From an uncultured Clostridia bacterium (lineage in GTDB: Bacteria > Bacillota > Clostridia > Oscillospirales > Ruminococcaceae), in contig CALXKG010000249.1 in NCBI GenBank assembly GCA_944388825.1, forward strand, positions 1-6,529: a stretch of DNA of 6,529 bases. The letters are read 5' to 3'. A program made the translations under genes and the position numbers. Numbering within the stretch: the stretch's first letter is position 1; every line of letters starts with the position of its first letter. Of the stretch, positions 1 through 5,058 are shown piece after piece. Under the pieces are notes generated by a model. It searched no databases and was not told where the DNA came from. It was given only the letters and a program-made list of their open reading frames with translations.

Positions 1-710
1 GGGGCGGAAGGGTTGTTGTAGTAGATCGTGGCGGAGCTGAGCGGCATTTCCGCGACCCCGTCAAAATATTCTCCCCACATCGACAGGCTGCCGTCCAGCT
101 GGTTCAGGGCAGACTGGAGGCGCGCGCGGACGTCCTCGTCCACCGGGACGGTCCCGGCCGTCGCGTCGCAGTACCAGGTGATCGTATCCCAGTCGCCGTA
201 CTCGTCGGTATAGGTGCCGTATGAAACGTTGCGGTTGTACATCGCCCGGGCCTGGAATTCCTCGATCGCGTCGTCGCCGTTTAATTTAAAGTCCTCGTCG
301 CAGAGGGAAAGGTCGCTGGTCGCATAATAGCCGGGGTCCTCGTGGAAGGTGATCTTCATCGCGTAGAGGCCCAGGTATTCCCCGACCCCATCCAGCGACG
401 GGGCAAAGTACATCTCGGTGTCCATATACAGCCCGAACATCATCGTCGTCCGGATGATCTCGTACCCGAAAGTCCCTTCCGGCATCCCGGAAAGCTGTTC
501 GTCTTCCAGCCGCACCCACTGGGTGCGGTCAAGCTGGAGCTGGTCCGCGACCGCGTCGGGGTCGGAGCCCCACTGGGCGTTTAAATATCCGTCGTAATGG
601 TAGGTGTCCATCGCGCTGGGCGGCTGGCCGACCGAGCAGCCGGCAAGGGAAATGAGGGCCAGCGCCCCGGCGGCGGCGGAAACCCCCCGTAAAAATCTTT
701 TCATCGCCAT
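1..710 (-). CDS. Lipoprotein of unknown function, C-terminus outside the window
   Basis: This reading frame stays open from the ATG at 708-710 to the left edge (236 complete codons), so the C-terminus is missing. The N-terminus is a classical lipoprotein signal peptide: charged MAMKRFLR, a hydrophobic stretch at about residues 9-22, then the lipobox L-A-G-C with the lipidated cysteine at residue 25. The mature protein should be anchored to the outer face of the cytoplasmic membrane. It is acidic and rich in Tyr, Trp, Asp and Glu, with no internal membrane segment and no domain I recognise. The stretch near residues 38-60 (GYLNAQWGSDPDAVADQL) may be a small structural unit. An in-frame TAG lies just upstream, so translation starts at residue 1 or at the second ATG (702-704, Met3). 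No strong Shine-Dalgarno sequence separates the two. A strong promoter precedes it. Function is unknown; a solute-binding or envelope role would be a guess. Confidence 0.85.
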   Translation of the reverse strand, partial: MAMKRFLRGVSAAAGALALISLAGCSVGQPPSAMDTYHYDGYLNAQWGSDPDAVADQLQLDRTQWVRLEDEQLSGMPEGTFGYEIIRTTMMFGLYMDTEMYFAPSLDGVGEYLGLYAMKITFHEDPGYYATSDLSLCDEDFKLNGDDAIEEFQARAMYNRNVSYGTYTDEYGDWDTITWYCDATAGTVPVDEDVRARLQSALNQLDGSLSMWGEYFDGVAEMPLSSATIYYNNPSA

Positions 711-752
711 TTTTTCTCGCTATCCGTCCTTTTTAAGAGTATAACCGTTTTT

Positions 753-781
753 ATTATACGGTATCCGGCCGGTTTTGTCAA
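753..781 (-). promoter_or_regulatory. Consensus sigma-A promoter of the lipoprotein gene
   Basis: On the minus strand TTGACA (776-781) is followed by exactly 17 bp and then TATAAT (753-758). Both hexamers match the vegetative consensus perfectly. Transcription should begin near 746, giving a leader of about 35 nt before the start codon at 710. The promoter lies in the 90-bp gap after the LysR gene, so the lipoprotein gene need not depend on read-through from it. A short dyad, GTATAA-N9-TTATAC (739-759), covers the -10 box and start site. It could be an operator or a chance feature. Confidence 0.85.
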
Positions 782-800
782 AGCGGGGCGTGTAAATTTT

Positions 801-1694
801 TTACGTTTCCTCCGCCTGTTCTGCCCCGTATTCCCGGCAGATCGCGATAAACGCCTTCAAATTGCCGGAAAGGTACTTGTTTTTGTGGTAGAGGATGTGG
901 AAGGTGCGGCGGATCGGGTGACGCAGCCAGACCGGCGCCACCGTCCCCTCGGCGATATCCCGCCGGACAAGCGGTTCCGGCAGGACGGCAAGCCCCAGCC
1001 CGTTTGCGACCCCCTGCACGATCGCCTGGGTAGAGGCGCTTTCCCAAAGGGGGTTCACCTGGATCCCCTGCAGCGCGAAAGCGGCCTCCAGAATATCCCT
1101 TCCGGCGCTGCCCCGTTCCCGCATCAGCAGCGGATAGCCCGCCAGCACCGCAAGGGCGACGTCCTTTTTCCCGGCCAGGGGATGCCCGTGGGGGGCGACC
1201 GCCTGCAGGACGTCCCCCATAAACGGCGCGGCCGTCAGGTCGGCGGAAGCGGGAGACGTCTCGATCAGCCCCAGGTCGACCCGGTTTTCCAGGATGGACG
1301 CCTCCACCTCGCCGGAATTGCAGATCTTTGCCTCCAGCCGCAGCCCCGGCAGCTTCTCCCGGCAGCGGACCGCCAGCTCCGGCAGGATGCGGTTGCCGAT
1401 CGTGATGCTGGTCCCGACCCGCAGCACCCCCTGCCTGTCCCAGCTGCGGACCCGGGTCTCCATCTCGTCAAAGAGGGAAATGATGTGCAGCGCATAATCA
1501 TAAAACATCTTCCCCTCTTCCGTCGGGACGATCCGGCGGCCGTACCGCTCAAACAGCCGCAGCCCGTAATACTGTTCCAGCTCGCGGATCGAGATACTGA
1601 CCGACGGCTGGGTCAGATGCAGCTCATCCGCCGCCCGGGTAACCGAGCTGTGCCGGAAGACCGACACAAAAATCCGCATATGCCGGAGGGTCAT
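801..1694 (-). CDS. LysR-family transcriptional regulator
   Basis: The 297-residue length is normal for a LysR-type regulator. The N-terminus carries the family's winged helix-turn-helix: residues 16-50 include SSVTRAADELHLTQPSVS, followed by IRELEQYYGLRLFER. A linker helix follows (about 62-88), and the effector-binding domain begins near residue 90 with VLRVGTS, running to the end. The ATG at 1692-1694 is preceded by AAGGGGG with 7 nt spacing, which supports this start. The gene is divergent from the transporter operon starting at 1838, and the region between them holds a T-N11-A dyad. That is the usual arrangement for a LysR protein controlling its neighbour and itself. The N-terminal region resembles CysL/CbbR-like members, but the inducer cannot be read from sequence. 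A long antisense frame covers the gene and is taken as a GC-rich shadow. Confidence 0.95.
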   Translation of the reverse strand: MTLRHMRIFVSVFRHSSVTRAADELHLTQPSVSISIRELEQYYGLRLFERYGRRIVPTEEGKMFYDYALHIISLFDEMETRVRSWDRQGVLRVGTSITIGNRILPELAVRCREKLPGLRLEAKICNSGEVEASILENRVDLGLIETSPASADLTAAPFMGDVLQAVAPHGHPLAGKKDVALAVLAGYPLLMRERGSAGRDILEAAFALQGIQVNPLWESASTQAIVQGVANGLGLAVLPEPLVRRDIAEGTVAPVWLRHPIRRTFHILYHKNKYLSGNLKAFIAICREYGAEQAEET

Positions 1695-1719
1695 ATCCCC
1701 GCCCCCTTATATTAAAATA

Positions 1720-1736
1720 TCTATGATAACCATAGA
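1720..1736. promoter_or_regulatory. LysR-type operator (T-N11-A dyad)
   Basis: TCTATG (1720-1725) and CATAGA (1731-1736) form a perfect 6-bp inverted repeat around a 5-nt centre. It contains the LysR-box signature T-N11-A (T1722 to A1734). The site lies between the divergent LysR and transporter genes, centred about 54 bp upstream of the predicted transporter start site. This is close to where the recognition site of a LysR regulator normally sits. It would also overlap the upstream part of any LysR promoter, allowing autoregulation. Binding by this particular LysR protein is inferred. Confidence 0.7.
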
Positions 1737-1746
1737 ATAATACAAT

Positions 1747-1775
1747 TTTACAAATCTGTCAACCGGGCGTATACT
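1747..1775 (+). promoter_or_regulatory. Promoter of the transporter operon
   Basis: TTTACA (1747-1752) is followed by 17 bp and TATACT (1770-1775), giving five of six matches to consensus in each hexamer. The predicted start is near 1782, leaving a leader of about 55 nt before the ATG at 1838. The LysR dyad lies just upstream of the -35 box, the typical position for LysR activation. Confidence 0.65.
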
Positions 1776-1837
1776 GGAGACAGGCAAAAGGAAGTTTTCC
1801 AACACACCACAGGCTTTCACAAACAGAAGGTTTTCTG

Positions 1838-2440
1838 ATGGAAAAGAAGTCAACCGTCCTGCGCAGGCTCTTCCTCTCCACCTTCACTCTGAGCGCCTTC
1901 ACCTTCGGCGGGGGATATGTCATTGTGACGCTGATGAAGAAGAAGTTTGTCGACGAGCTGCGCTGGATCGACGAGGAAGAAATGCTCGACCTGACCGCCA
2001 TCGCCCAGTCGGCCCCCGGCGCGATTGCCGTAAACGGCGCGATCGTCGTGGGGTACAAGCTGGCGGGGCTGCCGGGCGCGCTGGTCGCCAGTATCGCGAC
2101 GATCCTGCCGCCCTTTCTCATCATTTCGCTTATTTCGGTCTTTTACAGCGCCTTCCGGGAAAACGCCTGGATCTCCGCCCTACTTTCGGGGATGCAGGCA
2201 GGGGTCGGGGCGGTCATCGCCTCGGTCGTCTTCCAGATGGGGCTGGGGGTCGTAAAGGAAAAGGACCCGCTTTCCGACCTGATCCTGGCGGGCGCCTTTA
2301 TCGCGGCCGTCGTCTTCAACGTCAACGTCGTGCTGGTCATCCTGGCCTGCGGGGCGATCGGCGTCATCCGCACCAAATGGGCCCACCGCCCGGCGGCCCA
2401 CATGGGGGCGCATATGGCGAAAAGGAGGGAAAACCGTTGA
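1838..2440 (+). CDS. CHR (chromate transporter) family protein, first half-size subunit
   Basis: This 200-residue membrane protein is about half the length of full-size ChrA, as in the bipartite short-chain CHR systems of Firmicutes. The family signatures are FTFGGGYV at residues 21-28 and AQSAPGAIAVN at 56-66 (the Q-x-x-P-G-x-x-x-x-N motif). Hydrophobic segments lie at about 11-32, 64-104, 119-136 and 147-175. The C-terminal tail is short, basic and probably cytoplasmic. The ATG at 1838 follows AGAAGG with 7-nt spacing. Its stop overlaps the start of the second subunit, so the two are almost certainly translationally coupled and work as a heterodimer. Proteins of this family export chromate with proton exchange or take up sulfate-like anions. 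The actual substrate here is not known. The second position of the PGP motif is Ala (PGA), unlike the partner subunit. Confidence 0.92.
   Translation: MEKKSTVLRRLFLSTFTLSAFTFGGGYVIVTLMKKKFVDELRWIDEEEMLDLTAIAQSAPGAIAVNGAIVVGYKLAGLPGALVASIATILPPFLIISLISVFYSAFRENAWISALLSGMQAGVGAVIASVVFQMGLGVVKEKDPLSDLILAGAFIAAVVFNVNVVLVILACGAIGVIRTKWAHRPAAHMGAHMAKRRENR
2423..2429 (+). promoter_or_regulatory. Ribosome binding site fixing a TTG start
   Basis: AGGAGGG at 2423-2429 lies inside the end of the first transporter gene, exactly 7 nt before the TTG at 2437. An ATG farther upstream in the same frame (2377) has no comparable site. It would also add about 20 Gly/Pro-rich residues that are only the other frame of the upstream gene. 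The TTG is therefore the likely start. Confidence 0.8.
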
Positions 2441-3015
2441 CCATCCTCGCGCTGTTTCTCAGTTTCATCCAGATCGGTCTGTTCAGCTTCGGGGGCGGGT
2501 ACGCCGCCCTGCCGCTCATCCAGTCGCAGGTGGTCGACCTGCACGGGTGGCTCACGATGGAAGAGTTTTCAGACCTCATCACCATCTCCCAGATGACGCC
2601 GGGGCCGATCGCGATCAATTCGGCGACCTTTGTCGGCATCAAGATCGCCGGCATCCCGGGGGCTGTCGTCGCGACGCTGGGATGCGTCCTCCCCGCCTGC
2701 ATCCTCGTCACGGTTATTGCGAAGCTCTACCTCAAATACCGCAATATGGCGATGCTGCAGGGGGTCCTGCATGCCCTCCGCCCGGCGGTGGTGGCGCTGA
2801 TTGCGTCGGCGGGGATTTCGGTGATGGTTTCGGCCCTGTGGGGTGAGGGGGCCGTCAGCCTTTCCGGCGCCGACTGGAAGATGGCGGTCATCTTCCTCAT
2901 CTGCCTTGTCCCGCTCCTGAAAACCAGGGTCAACCCGGTCTGGGTGATGGCGGGGGCGGGGGTATGCAACCTGCTCGCCGGGGTTATCAGCGGCAGCCTG
3001 CCGCTTCCATTCTGA
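2437..3015 (+). CDS. CHR (chromate transporter) family protein, second half-size subunit
   Basis: Starting from the TTG at 2437 the protein has 192 residues. It carries the same signatures as its partner: FSFGGGYAALP at residues 16-26 and SQMTPGPIAIN at 51-61, here with the canonical PGP. Hydrophobic segments are at about 3-26, 63-95 (IKIAGIPGAVVATLGCVLPACILVTVIA lies here, broken by Gly and Pro), 112-128, 144-156 and 165-186. The TTGA overlap with the first subunit (4 nt) and the AGGAGGG site indicate coupled translation. The two subunits share the same motif order, as expected from an ancient gene duplication. The pair should form one inner-membrane anion transporter. Chromate is the family's named substrate, while sulfate or other oxyanions are also possible. 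Confidence 0.92.
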   Translation: MTILALFLSFIQIGLFSFGGGYAALPLIQSQVVDLHGWLTMEEFSDLITISQMTPGPIAINSATFVGIKIAGIPGAVVATLGCVLPACILVTVIAKLYLKYRNMAMLQGVLHALRPAVVALIASAGISVMVSALWGEGAVSLSGADWKMAVIFLICLVPLLKTRVNPVWVMAGAGVCNLLAGVISGSLPLPF

Positions 3016-3029
3016 AGGGAGGCTTCAGC

Positions 3030-3515
3030 ATGAAAATGTATATCCATACAGCGCCTGCCCGGTACGACCTGACCGACGCCGGACGGCGGCCGCTGGGGAA
3101 GATCCGGCGGGGATTATGGCATAAGCAGACGCTCCGGCTGTACGGTGCGGACGGCAGGCTGCTGCTGACCGTCTGGCCGGAGAGGGAAGGCGCCTGCTTC
3201 ACCGAAGGGGGTCCCGCCGTCTCATACGCCCCTTTCCGGCGGCAGCCGGCCCGGTTTGCCCTCCGGCCGCCGAAAGCCGCGTCGGCGGGGTTTGCCTCGC
3301 CCTGGGGGGAATTTACCCTCCTGCAGGGGGAAAAGCGGGAATTTACCCTTTTGCAGGACGGGAAAGAGGTCGGCGGCATCCGGCATATGCTCGCGGCAGA
3401 CAAGGAGCTGTCGCTCACCCTGCCGGAGGGGGATGAACCGGCGGTCATCCTCTGCGGGCTGGTCTTTTCCATCGCCTGGCTGATGCTGCACGACGACGAT
3501 TATGAGATTGTCTGA
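3030..3515 (+). CDS. Conserved-looking hypothetical protein, third gene of the transporter operon
   Basis: I do not recognise this 161-residue protein. The ATG at 3030 is preceded by AAGGGAGG with 7 nt spacing, only 14 nt after the transporter stop codon, so it is part of the same operon. An upstream in-frame ATG at 2964 lies inside the transporter gene and lacks such a site. The N-terminal half (YDLTDAGRRPLGKIRRG, then LRLYGADGRLLLTV) reads as alternating beta strands and turns. This is faintly like the Tubby/LURP-one beta-barrel proteins, which is only a suggestion. Residues 94-113 hold a tandem decapeptide repeat beginning EFTLLQ in each copy. Near the C-terminus residues 138-153 (VILCGLVFSIAWLML) are hydrophobic and could be a membrane segment or a buried central helix, followed by an acidic tail HDDDYEIV. 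A role with the CHR transporter is inferred from linkage only. Confidence 0.85.
   Translation: MKMYIHTAPARYDLTDAGRRPLGKIRRGLWHKQTLRLYGADGRLLLTVWPEREGACFTEGGPAVSYAPFRRQPARFALRPPKAASAGFASPWGEFTLLQGEKREFTLLQDGKEVGGIRHMLAADKELSLTLPEGDEPAVILCGLVFSIAWLMLHDDDYEIV
3309..3368 (+). repeat. In-frame 30-nt tandem repeat inside the third operon gene
   Basis: Two adjacent 30-nt units (3309-3338 and 3339-3368) both begin with GAATTTACCCT and continue to TGCAGG. They encode EFTLLQGEKR and EFTLLQDGKE, residues 94-113. The period is exactly ten codons, so the reading frame is kept. This looks like a recent in-frame duplication, or a repeated beta-hairpin unit kept by selection. Confidence 0.75.
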
Positions 3516-3528
3516 CCTGTCCAAACGC

Positions 3529-3561
3529 AAAAAGCCTGCTTCCGCAAAAGGGAAACAGGCT
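3529..3561 (-). terminator. Hairpin repeat copy 1, Rho-independent terminator for minus-strand transcripts
   Basis: The stem is AGCCTG (3533-3538) with CAGGCT (3556-3561), then a C/A mismatch, then TTCC (3540-3543) with GGAA (3551-3554), closing a 7-nt loop. Five A residues (3529-3533) precede it on the plus strand, so a minus-strand transcript ends in a U-run after the stem. On the plus strand no T-run follows (CAGTTTG). It therefore fits a stop for serA read-through about 290 nt past the serA stop codon. The 30 nt at 3532-3561 are identical to 3808-3837. Confidence 0.6.
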
Positions 3562-3807
3562 CAGTTTGTCGATAAATTTATTTTTGCGCATTTTTTGGGT
3601 GCTGCGCACACTTCGTTATCAGTGGCAAAACTGTGGTCAGTTTCGGAAGTACGGAAACGGAGCGCCTGGGAAAGGGCTCTGCCCTCTCCACTCCTGCCAG
3701 CCCTTTAAAAAGGGCTGGACCCTAAACTTCTGATCGCCGCCCGTTTCTTCGTAATTTCCACGCCAGCGCCAATTTTGCGTTTTGTCCATCGGTTTTTCGA
3801 CAGCCTG
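3562..3807. mobile_element. Putative MITE-like element with imperfect terminal inverted repeats
   Basis: The left end at 3562-3576 (CAGTTTGTCGATAAA) and the reverse complement of the right end at 3793-3807 (CAGGCTGTCGAAAAA) match at 12 of 15 positions, with TGTCGA conserved in full. Allowing one gap, the match extends into the flanking AGGCT. The interior codes for nothing convincing and is rich in short hairpins. Its AAAGGGCT...AGCCCTTT...AAAGGGCTGGACCCTAAACTT portion is in the style of intergenic repeats that I recall from gut Clostridia. No transposase is present, so mobility would need one in trans. The 30-bp flanking duplication is longer than usual for target-site duplications, so recombination between repeated terminators is an alternative origin. 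Confidence 0.5.
3697..3718. repeat. Near-perfect palindrome inside the intergenic element
   Basis: CCAGCCCTTT (3697-3706) and AAAGGGCTGG (3709-3718) are exact reverse complements with AA between them. The same AGCCCTTT arm can also pair with an earlier AAAGGGCT at 3671-3678, so two alternative folds exist. A small hairpin AGGGC-TCT-GCCCT lies at 3673-3685. No T-run follows on either strand, so this is not a standard terminator. It is more likely the core of a REP-like repeat. Confidence 0.65.
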
Positions 3808-3842
3808 AAGCCTGCTTCCGCAAAAGGGAAACAGGCTTTTTA
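3808..3842 (+). terminator. Hairpin repeat copy 2, Rho-independent terminator for the transporter operon
   Basis: This is the same 30-nt hairpin as copy 1 (stem AGCCTG/CAGGCT plus TTCC/GGAA, 7-nt loop). Here it is followed by T3837-T3841, a T5 run on the plus strand. It should end transcripts of the plus-strand operon, about 325 nt after the last stop codon. On the minus strand no U-run follows the stem, so serA transcripts should pass through it. Confidence 0.7.
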
Positions 3843-3851
3843 TTATGCCGG

Positions 3852-5012
3852 TCAGATCACCCGGCTGCGGATGACGTCCGGCACCGCGTCCAGCTTTTCC
3901 GCCAGGTCGGCGGGGACATTCCCGCTCAGGTCAAAGATCGTATAGGCGTACTCCTTGCGGGAACCGGAGATCATGTTCTCGATGTTCCCGCCGCCCGCGG
4001 AGATGACCGAGGTGATCCGGTTGATCAGTCCGCTGACGTTTAAATGGATGACGCAGGCCCGCCGCATCCCCGGCGTCCGGGGGAGGGAAACGCTCGGCAG
4101 GTTGACCGAGTTTGTGATGTTGCCGGTCTCGAGGTAGGCGGACAGTTCCCCTGCCGCCATGACCGCGCAGTTGTCCTCCGATTCCGGCGTCGACGCGCCG
4201 AGGTGGGGGAAAGCGACGACCGCTTCCACCCCCAGCATCTCCTCCGCCGGGAAATCGGTCACATAGGCCGACACTTTATGGCTGCCGATCGCCGCCATCA
4301 GGTCGGCGGTGACGACCAGCTCGCCCCGGGCAAAGTTGATGAGCCGCACCCCCTGCTTCATCGTCGCGAGGGAAGAGGCGTTGATCATTCCCTTCGTTTC
4401 GCCGTTGCAGGGGAGATGGAGGGTGATATAGTCGCAGTTCTCATAAATTTCCGCCAGCGTCGCGGCCCGCCTGATGCCGGACGACATCGACCAGGCGGCT
4501 TCGACCGACAGATAAGGGTCGTAGCCGTAGACGGTCATCCCCAGCGCCAGGGCGGCGTTGGCGACCTTGACGCCGATCGCCCCCAGGCCGACGACGCCCA
4601 GCTTCTTGCCCATGATCTCGGGCCCGGTAAACGCCCCCTTGCCCTTTTCGATCTGCTTCTGGATATCGGGGTCCTGTAAGCCCTGCACCCATTTCATCCC
4701 GGCGGCGACCTTGCGGGAGGCCATCATCAGCCCAAGGATGACCATTTCCTTGACCGCGTTGGCGTTGGCGCCGGGGGTGTTGAAGACGACGATCCCCTTC
4801 TGGGCGCAGGCGTCCAGCGGGATGTTGTTGACCCCGGCCCCGGCCCGGGCGACCGCCAGGACGCTGCCCGGCAGGTCCATGTCGTGCATCGACGCCGAGC
4901 GGACCATGACCGCGTCGGGGGCAGCGATCTCCTCCCCCCAAACATACTTGGAACGGTCGAATTTTTCCAGCCCGATCGGGGATATTTTATTGAGGGTTAA
5001 AATCTGGTACAT
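3852..5012 (-). CDS. serA: D-3-phosphoglycerate dehydrogenase with C-terminal ACT domain
   Basis: This enzyme oxidises 3-phosphoglycerate to 3-phosphohydroxypyruvate with NAD+, the first step of serine synthesis. The start is the ATG at 5010-5012, preceded by AGGAGG with 6-nt spacing. A longer frame from 5078 would overlap serC and lacks support. The product has 386 residues, the short type with catalytic, Rossmann and ACT domains but no intervening domain. Landmarks are GAGVNNIPLD (58-67), NTPGANANAVKE (78-89), the NAD-binding VGLGAIG (141-147) with the acidic residue D165 closing the second strand, NFARGE with catalytic R229, E257/E258, and PHLGASTPE with catalytic H270. The ACT domain covers about 317-386. 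H323, N325 and N343 line up with the serine-binding His and two Asn of the E. coli enzyme, which suggests feedback inhibition by serine. The Arg-Pro after that Asn is Val-Ser here. It lies 46 nt downstream of serC and is surely co-transcribed. Confidence 0.95.
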   Translation of the reverse strand: MYQILTLNKISPIGLEKFDRSKYVWGEEIAAPDAVMVRSASMHDMDLPGSVLAVARAGAGVNNIPLDACAQKGIVVFNTPGANANAVKEMVILGLMMASRKVAAGMKWVQGLQDPDIQKQIEKGKGAFTGPEIMGKKLGVVGLGAIGVKVANAALALGMTVYGYDPYLSVEAAWSMSSGIRRAATLAEIYENCDYITLHLPCNGETKGMINASSLATMKQGVRLINFARGELVVTADLMAAIGSHKVSAYVTDFPAEEMLGVEAVVAFPHLGASTPESEDNCAVMAAGELSAYLETGNITNSVNLPSVSLPRTPGMRRACVIHLNVSGLINRITSVISAGGGNIENMISGSRKEYAYTIFDLSGNVPADLAEKLDAVPDVIRSRVI

Positions 5013-5058
5013 GGGAAGCCTCCTGTCTGGAATAATGGTTATTTGCCAAAAATACGTC

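Larger units (their letters stand above)
3532..3837. repeat. Pair of identical 30-bp direct repeats flanking a 246-bp insert
   Basis: The 30 bases at 3532-3561 recur without a mismatch at 3808-3837, in the same orientation and with a period of 276. Identity stops at both edges (A3531 versus G3807, C3562 versus T3838). Removing one copy together with the insert would leave one hairpin with A5 before it and T5 after it. That would be a standard bidirectional terminator midway between the converging genes. This suggests the present arrangement arose by insertion or duplication. Confidence 0.8.

Noticed and set aside
28..213. 61-residue plus-strand open frame at the left end
   Set aside because: It is the complement of the lipoprotein gene, which stays open across all 710 bases and has a signal peptide and promoter.
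885..1715. 276-residue open frame antisense to the LysR gene
   Set aside because: It is an Arg/Pro/Gln-rich shadow of a clear LysR gene in high-GC DNA, with no ribosome binding site at its start and no family resemblance.
3502..3708. 68-residue open frame running from the end of the third operon gene into the intergenic element
   Set aside because: It crosses the hairpin repeat and palindromes, has no ribosome binding site, and reads as translated repeat DNA.
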